Part shown: positions 23,159 through 35,137 of the stretch, one piece after another
How the letters are laid out: each line of letters starts with the position of its first letter
Numbering within the stretch: position 1 is the stretch's first letter
The notes under the pieces: model-generated
The model's database searches: none
Seen by the model: the letters and a program-made list of their open reading frames with translations, nothing else
What the model was told of the DNA's origin: nothing
Made by a program: the position numbers and the translations under genes
NCBI GenBank assembly: GCA_026120035.1
Contig: JALRME010000001.1
Coordinates: forward strand, 3,051,909 to 3,115,908
Direction: 5' to 3'
DNA: 64,000 bases
Source of the DNA: Coleophoma eucalyptorum
Lineage: Eukaryota > Ascomycota > Leotiomycetes > Helotiales > Dermateaceae

Positions 23159-24124
23159 TCTTAGATATAATGTGTGGAAATGGGGGTTTAGTTTTATTTT
23201 CAGAGAATTGGCTTTGGGAGATTACACAGCGGACCAATTCAGATGATGGGCAAACAAAGAACTGAAGGCACATTCTGCGCTACTTACTCAGACAGCTGCG
23301 TAGCATCATGCAGGACAGAGTACTTCGTACTTCCTACTTCCTGCCGTCACTGACAAGACACATGATTACCCCTCTATCTCAGCCTTGTCGTATTGCGACG
23401 TCGAATGTTGGATGGCCGGGTAAAATGGGTGAAAAGGATAAAGGAAAGGAAAGACTCCGAGTCGCCAACCCAGTCCCTTGCCCTCGCTCGCGTAGACGCA
23501 AGGACCCTTCAAGCGCTTACAGTTGCAACTTTAAGTCGACAAGGCTGGCCGGTTGGCATTTCTCGAAGGAAGCAGACAAGAGGGCTGCGATTGTCCATTT
23601 GTCTGCCAAGTAGAAGCGTAGAAGTGTGGAAGAGGAGAGTCGAAGTACAGAGTAGGCAATCATGGGACTTTGGTGGCTCAGTTCGGTAGATCAATGTGCC
23701 GAGGTAAGAAACCTGGGGATGAGGACGAGGGGCTCGCTCTTGGCCAATCAAAGGCCAGAGATTGGGGGATGCGACAGGAAACTACCTCGACATACTTTCC
23801 TGACCTTTTGTGGGGGAGAAGTGACTTTCTCTAGGTATGCACATGTGACCTGGCCTAGGGAGGGTTGCGGTGTGCCCACTACGCCACGTCGCTCGGGAGA
23901 TATTCACATCCATCCGCCAGATCTCGATTCTCAGTATCACGGGAAGCTTTGTGTGGGGAACTCCTGCACACTCAAACCGCCGCTTCCCATTCTTAGGTGC
24001 GCCCCGGAAAGCCATCGGCGTCGGGGGAAAGTCGAGCGAGTCACTGTTGTGCATAAAGTCACCAACTTGCCCTTGAATGCGACAGAGACTTCCTTCTCTC
24101 TATCAAGACCGGCCTTTTTGCAAA
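23159..24124. promoter_or_regulatory. Shared divergent promoter of the GH31 and GH78 genes
   Basis: These 966 bp lie between two outward-pointing glycosidase genes. Three matches to the CreA carbon-repressor consensus SYGGRG are seen on the plus strand: CTGGGG at 23713-23718 and GTGGGG at 23810-23815 and 23953-23958. The consensus is short, so chance matches are likely. Several frames stay open in this GC-richer stretch, but none looks like protein. Confidence 0.4.
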
Positions 24125-26875
24125 ATGTCTCCTGATCCACCCAAAGTCTCTGCTCCCACCTTTGAACAGCATCATGATGGCTTGGGCATAGGCAGCGCCT
24201 GCCCTCGACTTTCGTGGAGATTCACCACCGCTGCCAGAGACTGGGAACAATCAAGTTATGATGTCGAGGTCAACCGAGGAAAGGATGGCAAAACCGAATC
24301 CTACCATGTGGAGGGCAGCCAGTCTGTCCTGGCGCCTTGGCCAAGTGAGCCATTGGAGTCTCGCGAACAAGCCTTGGTGCGGGTACGATCATTCCAAAAT
24401 GGCTCTGAAACGGTAGCAACAGAATGGTCAGATTGGGCAGTCGTGGAGGCAGGATTATTGGCCAAAGACGATTGGACTGCGGAAATCATTTCTGCTGCCG
24501 CTATTGCTCATGATGATGGACCTTTGCGCCCAGTCCGTCTGAGAAAGACATTTACGATACCGCAAAAGAAGGAGATTCAAAAGAGTAGACTTTACATTAC
24601 TTGTCTAGGTGTTTATGAGGCCTACATTAATGGAGTACGGGTTGGTGATCATGTGATGGCTCCTGGCTGGACCAGCTACCATCACCGTCTCAACTATCAG
24701 ACTTTTGATGTTGCGCCGCTGCTTCAGAAAGGAGAGAACGTGATAGCTGTGGAGATTGCTGAAGGCTGGTATGCTACCAGGCTATTATGGCAAGAAGGAA
24801 GACGATATACCTACGGCAAGGATTTGGCGCTTCTTTCACAACTGGAGATCTCCTTTGATGGCGACGACAAATTTATAACCATCCCTTCGGATACTACTTG
24901 GCAACGCCATGATAGTGCAATCCTGAGGAGTGAATTATATGATGGAGAAGTCTACGACATGCAAGAAGAAACCAAAGATTGGCATTTGCCCGGTACTACT
25001 GAGGTAGACGAAGGTGGTGCTGTCAATAGTTGGACGAACGTGACGTTCGCAACATTTCCACAAAAGACCCAGCTCGTGTCTTCCGATGCGCCCCCCGTAA
25101 GGGTTATAGAGGACATAGCTCCAGTAAGCATCTTCAAAAGTCCTGCTGGAAAGACCTTGATAGATTTTGGCCAAAACCTTGTTGGAAGAGTTCACATCAC
25201 TTCCTTGAAAAAGCCGGCAGGCCACAAGGTGATTTTTCAACATGCTGAAGTATTGGAAAACGGAGAACTTGGCATTCGGCCCCTTCGTTGCGCCAAAGCA
25301 ACAAATACGGTCATATCGTCTGGAGAAGAACTGAAAAACTGGTCACCACATTTTACATTTCAAGGATTTCGATATATGCAGGTGGATGGCTGGTCACCAG
25401 AGGATGAATTGGATCCACTCACCGAGGATAAAATAAAGATACAACTCTTGCATACAGATCTGAAGCGAACAGGATGGTTCTCCTGTTCGAATGAGAAGGT
25501 CAACAAGCTTCACAACAATGCCCTTTGGAGTATGCGAGGAAACTTTTTATCAATCCCCACGGATTGCCCCCAGAGAGATGAACGATTGGGATGGACTGGA
25601 GACATACAGGTCTTTGGCCCTTCGGCAGGATTTCTGTACAATACTACTGGGATGCTTGGTAATTGGCTCGAAGATCTATCCGTAGACCAAGAAGATGCCA
25701 ATTCGATCCCACCTGTGGTAATCCCCAACGTCCTGAAAGATGACTGGAAAGATACACCACAGGCCGCATGGTGTGATGTGACGGTTTTGCTGCCCTGGGC
25801 CTTGTACAAATCCTCTCAAGATGCGGAGATTCTACGAAGACAATATCCTAGCATGGTCTCCTGGTTGAAGAAAGGGCTACCTCGAGGTGCCGATGGACTA
25901 TGGGAAAGCAATCACTGGAAGCTCGGTGATTGGCTGGATCCTGCTGCACCACCAGACGCTCCAGATAGATGCCTGACAGACGCTACACTTGTGGCAGATG
26001 CATACTTGGTATACATTACCGGTATCATCAGCGAAATATGCACAATTATCGGTCTTGTAGATGACCATAAAATGTGGGCTGCCGAATATGCGGCAGTCAA
26101 AGAAACTTTCCAGCGGAAATACATCACACCCTCTGGTCTAGTTATGAGCGATACACAAACAGCATACGCACTTGCCTTGGTATTTTCGTTGTACGAGAAC
26201 AAGTCACAAATCAGTTATGCTGCACAGAGGCTTGCGCGTTTGGTGAAAATCGCCGCATTCCGCGTATCATGCGGATTTGTAGGCACTCCATTAATCACAC
26301 ATGCTCTATCAAAGACAGCAAATCCGGCGTTGGCATACCGTATGTTGCTCGAGGAAGGCTGTCCTTCCTGGTTGTACCCAGTGAGTATGGGCGCGACTAC
26401 GATGTGGGAACGCTGGGACAGTATGTTACCTGACGGGTCCATCAACCCAGGCTCCATGACAAGCTTCAACCACTACGCGCTTGGATCTGTTATCAACTGG
26501 CTGCATGAAGTCGTCGCAGGCATCAGTCCTTTAGAACCAGGCTGGAAAAAGATCCTCGTTCGGCCAGTACCCGGTGGTGATCTGACGACTGCTGAGGCAA
26601 GGTTTGAGAGTCCGTATGGTGAAGTGAAGTCAAGTTGGGTGGCCAAATCAGGTGTCTTCATGTTGAGTCTTATTATCCCGCCAAACTCGACTGCCTGGGT
26701 TGTTATGCCTGATAAACAGAGCACGGAAGCCGGCTCAATGGAGGAAGAAAAGGGATTTGAGATCGGCTCGGGAAAGCATGATTTCATGTGTAAATGGGAG
26801 AATGTAAATTGGCCGCCGAAGCCTTTGTTTGTTGGTTGGCCAGGCATGCGTCCTGATTCTGATGACTTTGAGTAG
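24125..26875 (+). CDS. GH78 alpha-L-rhamnosidase
   Basis: Single exon, 916 aa from the ATG at 24125 (context CAAAATGTC). The frame is open back to 24077, but MSPDPPKVSAPTFEQH matches the family start. N-terminal beta-sandwich domains include RLSWRF and YITCLGVYEAYINGVRVGD. The (alpha/alpha)6 catalytic barrel carries DCPQRDERLGWTGD, which contains the general-acid region, and ATTMWERWDSM, with the Glu proposed to activate water. A C-terminal beta domain follows. The protein resembles the bacterial-type group of GH78 and has no signal peptide, so it probably acts in the cytosol on rhamnosides taken up from pectin or flavonoid glycosides. Confidence 0.92.
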   Translation: MSPDPPKVSAPTFEQHHDGLGIGSACPRLSWRFTTAARDWEQSSYDVEVNRGKDGKTESYHVEGSQSVLAPWPSEPLESREQALVRVRSFQNGSETVATEWSDWAVVEAGLLAKDDWTAEIISAAAIAHDDGPLRPVRLRKTFTIPQKKEIQKSRLYITCLGVYEAYINGVRVGDHVMAPGWTSYHHRLNYQTFDVAPLLQKGENVIAVEIAEGWYATRLLWQEGRRYTYGKDLALLSQLEISFDGDDKFITIPSDTTWQRHDSAILRSELYDGEVYDMQEETKDWHLPGTTEVDEGGAVNSWTNVTFATFPQKTQLVSSDAPPVRVIEDIAPVSIFKSPAGKTLIDFGQNLVGRVHITSLKKPAGHKVIFQHAEVLENGELGIRPLRCAKATNTVISSGEELKNWSPHFTFQGFRYMQVDGWSPEDELDPLTEDKIKIQLLHTDLKRTGWFSCSNEKVNKLHNNALWSMRGNFLSIPTDCPQRDERLGWTGDIQVFGPSAGFLYNTTGMLGNWLEDLSVDQEDANSIPPVVIPNVLKDDWKDTPQAAWCDVTVLLPWALYKSSQDAEILRRQYPSMVSWLKKGLPRGADGLWESNHWKLGDWLDPAAPPDAPDRCLTDATLVADAYLVYITGIISEICTIIGLVDDHKMWAAEYAAVKETFQRKYITPSGLVMSDTQTAYALALVFSLYENKSQISYAAQRLARLVKIAAFRVSCGFVGTPLITHALSKTANPALAYRMLLEEGCPSWLYPVSMGATTMWERWDSMLPDGSINPGSMTSFNHYALGSVINWLHEVVAGISPLEPGWKKILVRPVPGGDLTTAEARFESPYGEVKSSWVAKSGVFMLSLIIPPNSTAWVVMPDKQSTEAGSMEEEKGFEIGSGKHDFMCKWENVNWPPKPLFVGWPGMRPDSDDFE

Positions 26876-27676
26876 CTCCATACGATGTAGCATAAATATT
26901 TGATGATTTCTACCATTTTTAACGATCTTAGTATTGATGTCTTGTATTAAACGACCAGCTTAGATACTTAGAACCGATAATGTATGTAACCAAGCCAAAT
27001 AGAGCTCTTAGTATATCATTAAATGGCAGAAGACTCCGTGAAGCAAATCCAGATGGAACCAATACAGAAGGCTTTACACATTTGCTACTACTTGTTGGGG
27101 TTAGAAATTGTCTATTAAAATATAAGTCCTGGTGTAAAAAAGGTTCACCCCAAGAGTTATTCGCTCCAATTGAGGTCTCGATCCTGGGTCTCAGTCGTCA
27201 GTTTTATGAGACTGTCAAATAAATTTTGCTGAGAACAAATTCCTTTGTTTGCTTGCCAGGTCTGATCACTGATATGCTTCTATGTCTGTTGACGGATCTG
27301 AGAGCATACTTCAGGATCAGACTTTCTCGACACTCCACCAATACACGTGATGCATACAGCGTGATGCTCGGACGAGAAAGATGTAACGTTCAATAAGTGT
27401 CGAAAATGAGATCTTAGATATTATGTAGCAATTTAAGAGCTCAAAATCTCAATTAAATGTGGCTTAACTTGATTTGCTTCTCCATTTTCTTGACGGGAGG
27501 TACAGTAGATTAAGCCAATGCCGACAAGCCAATGCCGGCTCGCTTATGGTTGCCGAGCAACCACCATCTCTTTACAATACATTAAGTTATCGCTTCTTCA
27601 CGATTCCGGATCCAAACAAAGTCAAGGACAACGACAAACCCCCGACAGATTTTACTAATACGATAGATACGACAAA
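26876..27676. other. Intergenic region upstream of BUB1/MAD3
   Basis: These 801 bp are AT-rich and contain no frame I can support. An 80-codon plus frame (26980-27222) has no family features and an unremarkable start. Confidence 0.4.
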
Positions 27677-30600
27677 ATGGAGGACCTAATCGACTTCGAA
27701 GTCATTGAGAACCAGAAAGAAAACATACAATCTCTCCCGGGCGGCCGGTCTGCGCGCGCACTTGCAAATCTCTATTCCCCGCTTATGCCAAATCCAACGC
27801 CTTCACACACCAGAGATCTTAACGATGCAGCGAGGCAAGAATACGAAGCCGAATTGGCAAATATCTCAGAATCAGACGATCCTCTAGACATATTTGACCG
27901 TTACGTCCGATGGACGCTTGACGCATATCCTTCAGCGCAAGCTACACCACAGTCGCAACTACTTCCACTCCTCGAGCGCGCGACCAAAACATTTCTCACA
28001 TCATCACAATATAAGAACGATCCAAGGTATCTGAAACTTTGGCTGCAATATATTAGATTTTTCTCCGACACCCCCCGGGAAACATTCGCGTTTTTGGCTC
28101 GACACAGCATTGGTGAAAGCCTTGCACTTTTTTATGAAGAATTTGCAGCATGGTTAGAGGGAGCTGGCCGATGGGCACAGGCTGAGGAGGTATACAAATT
28201 AGGAATCGAGAAGGAAGCGCGACCTACCGCAAGACTTCTTCGAAAGTTCAACGAGTTCCAGGAACGCTTTGCGCAGAGGCCCGACGACTATAACGAACCG
28301 TCTTCACCGGCGTTGCCTACTGTGCGACCTGCCCTTGCTGCGAAAATCGACCCATATGCCGCAGTAGCTTCGGACCCGCAAGCCCCTAGACCTAGCGCAG
28401 GAGTTGGATCGTCCAGCAAAACAAAGAGCGGACGCCAAAAGCTCGCAATCTTTTCGGATGCCGATGAAGCAGCAGCGCCAGCAGTCGCCCCAGATGCAAC
28501 TAAAGGTTGGGACAGTATTGGTTCTTTGGCAGAGAGGAAGAAGGAGAATGTGATGGAGCCAAAGCCATGGGCTGGCGAGACATTGAAAGCTGGTGGAAAG
28601 AAAAGCAGCACAAAGATGGCGGTGTTTAAGGATGAGGTAAGCTCGAAGTTTTATTACCTCCTTTACCATACATTTGTTGATGATCACAGGACTAATTTTT
28701 GGGGTTGGCGTTTTTGTATTTCAGTCTCGTCCCATTCAGATACCAAATCCCCAAATTATTTCTCCGTCAAAAGAGCAAGTTACTGTGAACCCTCGTACTG
28801 GAAGAAATGAACGAATTTATGTCAATCTGGAGGCCGTATACCCAAATCCTAATGCCATCGGTACGGAATTGAGCTTTGAAGAGTTACGAGCTGAGCACCG
28901 GGGTTGGCTTTCAAAGGTTTGGGTTTCTGAGAAATCTTCGACAGCTAGGAATAGTACTTCCGGCACGCAAGAGTCGATGGAAGTAAATGAAAACAACATT
29001 GAGCCTCGAACTCGTGGCGCCCGCGAAAAGCTAGTTATACCCAGAGATCCCGTTGATTTTAACGAGAATGGCACTGCACAGGAAAATGAGCCTCGAAGTC
29101 GTGGCGTCCCTGAGAAGCTGGTTATTCCTAGAGATCCTGTTGATTTTGACGAGAATGGCACTGCAAAGGAAAAGAGCCGCGAAGGGCGAAACAGAAAGAT
29201 GAGAGTCAAAGAAGTCAACGAAACGCAAATTAGTACGTATCTGTCCAGAGATAGTAAGAGTTGTCTAACACCTGCTAGTCCGAACAAAACTCTCTTCGCC
29301 ATCCGGTCCCAAGATAAAGAAGCGGAAAGCATCAAAAGAGCAGACGATGACACTCCATACCCGAGCGGCTACGGATGAAATATATGATCTCTTCAACCAA
29401 CCACTAAGGTCAGCTGACGATGAGAAAGAGGAAGACGAAGAAGACGACGACGACGAAGAAGAAGAAGAAGAGGAGGAGGAGGAGAGCGATGATGATGATG
29501 GAGATGAGACCGACGGTGACTACACTAGCGGCGCCGAAAGCACCACCACAGGGCATTTATGCGCCACAAGTGAGGCCGGCGATGATGAGACTGGAATGAG
29601 CCATATCCCAGCAACTAGCGAAGCAGGAGATGAGACTGGAACGAACCAATTCACCACAGAAAGTGAAGCAGATGATGATGAAACTTCGGACGTGAAAAGT
29701 GTTAGTGAATGGTCTGAGTTCACAGCAAGAAAGCACATTCCAGATATTGACGACGAAGAGAACGACACCCGTGCAACACACTTGACAGAGGATGAGGAGC
29801 ATGAAGAGTTTGGACCTTTGGAAGTTAAGCTGTCAGGTATGAATTCTGAAGAGAATGGCGTCGAAGAGCTCTCTACACCCGTATCGCCAAATCTGCCCGC
29901 GACATCCAGAACAATGTTTGTTCCTATCCCACCTGAAGACTATGTGGCACCTGTGGGCCCTTACCGAGATCCATCGCAAGTCTCTCAAAATCGACTTCCG
30001 TTTATGACACCTATTGCGGAAAAGACAGAGTCATCACTTGGTATGCCAACTGTAAGAGAGGACAAGAATTACTTTCACTCCAAGACCCCTAGCAAGGCAA
30101 AGCCACCAGTTCGCCCAGCCACTGATCCTGAGCTCATGAGTAGCCCGTTTGCTGAAATTATGGACGACTCAAAGCCCATGGAAAGGATTCCGCAACCACT
30201 TCTGACGAAGAACCCGAAGACCAGCAAACCCGCGCCTTTGGCCGTGAGGACCCAATCAGCTGCTGCTCCGTTGGCGAAGGAAATTGCACCGAAAGGACCA
30301 ATCATCAATGATACCCAGTGCAACCCTGTTGACGACTATGTTCGAGCTACTATCTTTGAAAAGCTTCAGCCCCCTCTCAGTACGTATGAAGGGTTCTTTG
30401 AGCACAAAGAGGTCATTCGAAATGGCGGCCCAGAAATCAAGAAGTTTGCCAAAGCGATGTCAAAAATCAGCAAAAACTCAAGCGAAAAGACAGCAACGAA
30501 TATAATGATGCCGCCAACATTACAATTCCCAGGCACTGATAGACATTATACTGTGAGGCGAGAACTTGGTGCTGGTGCTTTTGCTCCGGTTTACCTTCTC

Positions 30601-31608
30601 GAGAATACTATTAATGATGAAGATGAGGATAAGGAGAACGCTGGTGCTGTCATGGGTAAGGGTGCATTTGATCATTTTGGCCGCAGAAAGCTCGAGGCTC
30701 TCAAAATGGAGGATCCCCCAACCGCATGGGAGTTCTACATCATGAGACAAGCAAGAAGAAGACTGGGTGTCTCGCGAGCGGCTGAGAGTGTGATCAACGT
30801 CTACGAGATGCATTTGTACAAGGATGAGTGTTATCTAATTGAAGAGTTCCGGGAGCAAGGTACGCTTTTGGATATCATTAATCTCGCCCGTGCTGAGCCG
30901 CCAGTGGCTGGCGGTGTCGGCGTCATGGATGAAGCATTGGTCATGTTCTTCACCGTTGAGCTTTTCCGAACTATTGAAGCACTCCACTCCAAAGGGGTAC
31001 TTCATGGTGATCTCAAGGCCGACAATTGTCTTGTTAGATTCGACCCTATCTCCGACGAAGCAGTGTGGTCAACACGATTCCACCGTGACGGTACATCAGG
31101 CTGGAACAAAAAAGGTATCGCCTTGATCGACTTTGGCCGTGGCATCGATATGAAGGTTTTCAAACCTGACGTCCAGTTCATAGCCGATTGGAAAACAACA
31201 GCTCAAGATTGTGCCGAGATGCGGGAACTCCGTCCTTGGACCTACCAGATTGACTACCATGGACTTGCAGGGATTGTTCACAGCATGCTATTTGGCAAAT
31301 ATATTGACACCATGGTTGCAAAGGACACGGAGACTAAACTAGGTGCTGGTGCAACTAAGACATGGCGAATCAAAGAGAGCCTTAAGAGATACTGGCAAAC
31401 AGATATCTGGAATGGCGTCTTTGACCTTTTACTCAATCCTCTCCAACACCTCGATGGTGAAGAAGGAAAGAAGTTGCCTGTGCTGAAGAGCATGAGAACC
31501 GTACGAGAAGGTATGGAGGAATGGCTTGAGGCGAACTCTGAAAGGGGAGTTGGATTGCAGGCTGTGATCCGGAAACTGGAATATGGAATTCAGCAACGAC
31601 GGAAGTGA
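27677..31608 (+). CDS. BUB1: BUB1/MAD3 spindle assembly checkpoint kinase (combined MadBub type)
   Basis: Three exons: 27677-28636, 28725-29232 and 29279-31608, 1265 aa. Residues about 50-200 form the Bub1/Mad3 TPR domain (LDIFDRYVRWTLDAYP, FLARHSIGESLALFYEEFA). KEN boxes lie at residues 14-16 and about 290, as in Mad3/BubR1 proteins that inhibit APC/C-Cdc20. The GLEBS Bub3-binding motif reads MTLHTRAATDEIYDLFNQPL (about 513-532). After an acidic tract and a long disordered middle, the kinase domain (about 910-1255) has GAGAFAPV, the ALKMEDP lysine, HGDLKADN and DFGRGID, all intact. One protein thus carries both Mad3 and Bub1 features. It acts at kinetochores to delay anaphase. The intron-2 join TQIIRTKLSS is inferred. 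Confidence 0.93.
29001..29174 (+). repeat. Tandem 87-bp duplication inside BUB1/MAD3 exon 2
   Basis: Two direct copies, 29001-29087 and 29088-29174, each code 29 residues. They share EPR(T/S)RG, then EKLVIPRDPVDF, then ENGTA. The copies differ mostly at third positions and are in frame, so the duplication adds a second LVIPRDPVDF segment without breaking the protein. Confidence 0.92.
29421..29515 (+). repeat. GAN microsatellite coding an acidic tract in BUB1/MAD3
   Basis: A purine-rich GAA/GAC/GAG/GAT run follows the GLEBS motif directly and codes nearly pure Asp/Glu for about 30 residues. It is probably disordered and length-variable. Confidence 0.8.
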
Positions 31609-31875
31609 GGCTTTCTTTGTCCTTTGAGCGTAATGATTGCATGAATCGGCGTTTTGTACAGTTGGTTTGGGGGTGGTTGTTTATGGAGGGATGGTTTTCG
31701 AGTTTTATACACCCTGTCGTTTTTAGTATTGATTAACTCACTATGGCTTTTAATGAAAATATCCTAAATATCTGCAGTGTCAACAAAGTCTTCATTCAAC
31801 ATTCATGATTCATACTTCAAACAGAATTATGAAGCGTAACCCCAATTTTCAATCCCACCAAAACTAAGATTTCAA

Positions 31876-32776
31876 TCACCAATCACTCTCAACCCTCACA
31901 CCCAGGAACCCCAAAAGCGCATTCAACCTCGCCTTCCTAACCTCCGCCGCAGTTAAATCCGCACCACAAACGCTAGCTCTGGCCGAATCCATTGCAGCAT
32001 TATAACCCTCTGGGAAGAGCGGCGCCAGCCCTGCTCTATTGGGGATGACTGCCGGTATTCTTCGCTGGGGAAGGTCCAGAGGGTTCAGGAATGCTGTGTA
32101 GTTTGACGAGCCGAAGGAGACATGTGCCGTTGTCGTTGGGAGGACCTCATTGATCTGGTAAGCGTTCAGGATGGCTGTGAGTTTGGCTCCTGAGAAAAGA
32201 GATGGCTGGTGAGCAAGAGAAAGACGCGCTTGCTGATGATGGAATAGGAGAGGGTGGAAAAGGGGGAAGGGGAGAAGGTACTGGTACCTACTTGGTAAAT
32301 TCTTCAGTTCTGGAAATGACATGGGCTGCTGAAAGCCTTGGGGGAAGACCCCGTCGCTAGTGTACAGAGGATAAATCAACCGAGCTATTGCTCTTGTGCT
32401 TCCGTCAAGAACAAGCCTTGCATTTTGGGCTTGGATGTCCTCATTTTTACTATGTACGAATCCTATTAGCTGAGTTGCCCCCCTATGCGAGTCACAGATT
32501 GAGACAAAAGGTAAAGTTAAGTAAAACATACTCGTTGATCTCCCACCGCGGTACCCTCTCCGCATCATCGCCTATTTCATCTCCTGGCGTCTCCTCGAAT
32601 GCAGCTCTTGCGAACACTTGGTGTGCTGGATCCCGGATGTTCATCATCCTGAGGAAGTCATCGGCTGCGACATTCTTGGCTTCGATGTTGCGCTGTGCTG
32701 CCTGCCCCTCGGCCATTTTTCTATAGTAGTCATTTATCTCTTCTGGGGTTGGGCCAGCGAAGGGGTTGTAGGCCAT
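31876..32776 (-). CDS. Protein of unknown function
   Basis: I do not recognise this protein. Three exons fit: 32776-32532, 32449-32292 and 32189-31876, 238 aa. Joins read WEINDKNEDIQ and NLPRAKLTAI, with donors GTATGT and GTAGGT and acceptors TAG and CAG. The N-terminus MAYNPFAGPTPEEINDYY is followed by a probable helix rich in Ala, Gln and Asn. The middle has ARLVLDGSTRAIARLIYPLY, and the C-terminus ends in a helix (EVRKARLNALLGFLGV). There are no membrane segments or signal peptide. The frame is open 68 codons upstream of the chosen Met, but that part looks like untranslated leader. The gene converges with BUB1. Confidence 0.6.
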
Positions 32777-33510
32777 TTGGAAGAAGGTCGAGGGAGGTAT
32801 GTATGCGTTGTGGATCTGATTTGAGGTTCGAGATGTGTTGCTGTTTGGGTATCGAGAAATAGATTCTGGGAGTAAGAGACTGGTAGTTATAGATGGTGGT
32901 ACTGTGTAACACTGCCAATAAATAGGCTTGAGATGCGCGATCTGAGAGAATACGAGGGCTCGTGACTGGATGGGAAACATGAGAGCTACTTGCTATATGC
33001 TGGGAATGTGCAAAACAAACAATGAACATTTGTCATTGGGAGCAGTTAACTGTACACTGATCTTATTAGAAAGCATGTGGCTTTTGCGTTTTCTATCCTA
33101 TTGAAAGATGGATGGCCAAACTATGTAATCCATATTGGTATAGGCAGATTTAAATAAGGAACTAGCCAGACTACCTGCACTGAAGATGCGTTTCGTGTTC
33201 CTGATGCGGTTTCACAGATCGATTGACAGAAGAAATGATTCAAATGAAGTACAATAATTCACTGATTGGTTTGCAAGAAAAAAGCTCACATCCACGACCA
33301 TATAAAGGAAAAAGGGGCTGCACTTTGAACGTCGTCCAATGACCCAAATGGCAATAGTAATTATTTGGCCAGTACTGCCTGATTTGCTGACCCATTTGAA
33401 TCAGGACATCTTTAAAAATATATAGTATAACATGCTTAGTGTACATTTTTCTTGATATCATTATACCCGTAACTAGAAACACAAATGGCCGACCCAAATT
33501 CCCTCGACGC
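32777..33510. other. Intergenic region, unknown gene 5' end to APN1 3' end
   Basis: These 734 bp hold the promoter of the unknown gene and the APN1 3' UTR. Frames on the minus strand are short extensions into UTR. Nothing else is visible. Confidence 0.4.
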
Positions 33511-35137
33511 TTAGTGACTACAGCCGCCTTCACTCCCATCGGAATCATCTGCATCTTCGTCTTTCTTTGATTTCTTGGTCTTTTTCCCCTTCTTGAACAT
33601 CGTATCAATAGTTTTTTGATTTTTCTTGTCGGCCTGGCCTTGGAATTTCTTTCGCTCTTCAGCTCCAAGATCTTGCAGCCGCTGCTCTTCCTTTTTGAAA
33701 TCTTCAGTCTCTGTATTAGCGTCGATCAACCCTTCCAGAAGCTTAATTTCGGCTGCCCACACGCCTTTGTCCTCAATAGACTTGCCCTTGTCATCTTTCT
33801 TGTCGATAGGTGTCTCAAGTACCATAGGGAGGCCTTGGAAAGGCGCAAAGTTCATGACGTTGTGGAAAGCTCGCAACCCCAGAAATCCTGTACCGATATT
33901 GGCATGTAGATCTCGGTGGGAGTCGAAAGGTGCCTTGCTGTCGTTCAGATGTAAAGCTTTGAGGTAATTCATGCCAACAATAGAAGTGAAATCGTCCATG
34001 ACACTTTTGAAACTTTCAGGAGTTCGAAGGTCATAACCAGCAGCAAAGGTATGGCAGGTATCTATGCATACGCCCACCCGGGATTTGTCGTCAATCAATG
34101 CAATGATATCCCGCAGATCCTCCCAGGTTGACCCTATAACGTTGCCACCCCCTGCCATATTTTCAAGTACTGTAACAACAGTTTTGGTTGCCTTGTGAGC
34201 CTTGTTCAATTGCTGAGCTATACGAGCAATTGCTTCGGATCGAGGATTTGGACCAGTATTTCCTGGGTGAAAGTTGTAATGCACGATGCCTAATGCTTCA
34301 CAACGATGTAAATCATCGAGGAAGCACGAATAGGCCTGCTCTGCTTTTTCTGGATCCGCCTGTGCCAAATTGACCAGGTAAGAGCCGTGAGGGAGGACAT
34401 GCTTAGCAGCATCGTATTTGTGTTCCAAGCAGAATGCTTTGAACTGATCTCGAGCTTCTGGGGCAAGAGGAGGACTCGTCCATTTTCGTTGTGATTTGAG
34501 AAACAGGGCAAACGAGTTGCCTCCGATATGAAGTGAGTTGCTGATCGAATTTTGGACACCTAAAATCCGCGACATCAGTATTAAGCCATGTCTCACGATT
34601 CTGATCATTCTCACCTCCAGCGGCAGAAACGTGCGCTCCAATATGGAAAGGTTTCTCCAACGAGCTTATCAATGTACGCTCAGCTAATGGCACCGCCTCA
34701 GCTTCTTTCTCTCCCTTTGTTTTCCGCTTTTTCGTCACTTTAACCTCGGAGGTGTTTCCGTTGTCTTCGGTCTGATTTGCCTTTCCCACCTTTCGCTTCT
34801 TCGTGGCTACCTCTTTCACTTCATCATTAACTTCTTCTGCCTTGGCCTCACTCTTCTCCTTTGGTTTCGTTGTTTTCGAAGATTCTTTTATGGCGCCAGC
34901 CTTCTTTCTTGATGCTGTCTTCGGTTTTGCCTCTTCACTGCTTTCATTATTGTCGCTGGCGTCCTCAACGACTACCTGCTTCTTCGTGCCTGCCTTGGCT
35001 GGGGTGACAACCTCGAGAGTCTCGTCTGCCTCGGCCTTGACAGCACGGCCTTTCTTTGGCGTGACTGCTTTGGCAATTGATACAATGGTCTCAGTCTTCA
35101 TGAGTTTGTCAGCACCGCGCGCTGATCTGCGAGACAT
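33511..35137 (-). CDS. APN1: Apurinic/apyrimidinic endonuclease IV (Apn1)
   Basis: Two exons: 35137-34615 and 34559-33511, 523 aa; the join reads HVSAAGGVQNSI. A Lys/Glu-rich N-terminal extension of about 160 residues precedes the endonuclease IV barrel. Metal-ligand motifs are visible in order: HIGAHVSAAGG, NFHPGNTG, the Glu of LENMAGGGN, IDTCHTFAAGYD, LHLNDSK, and DLHANIGTG with PMVLETP. These bind three zinc ions in the family. A Lys-rich tail (KKGKKTKKSKKDED) ends in GGCSH and could be a nuclear signal. The enzyme cuts DNA 5' of abasic sites in base excision repair. Basic extensions of this kind occur in fungal Apn1 and suggest nuclear and mitochondrial targeting. Confidence 0.94.

Noticed and set aside
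23159..24124. Several open frames in the GH31-GH78 divergent promoter
   Set aside because: They are overlapping frames of a GC-richer promoter on both strands, none with protein-like motifs.
26980..27222. 80-codon plus-strand frame between GH78 and BUB1/MAD3
   Set aside because: AT-rich region, no family content, no splice partner; likely chance.
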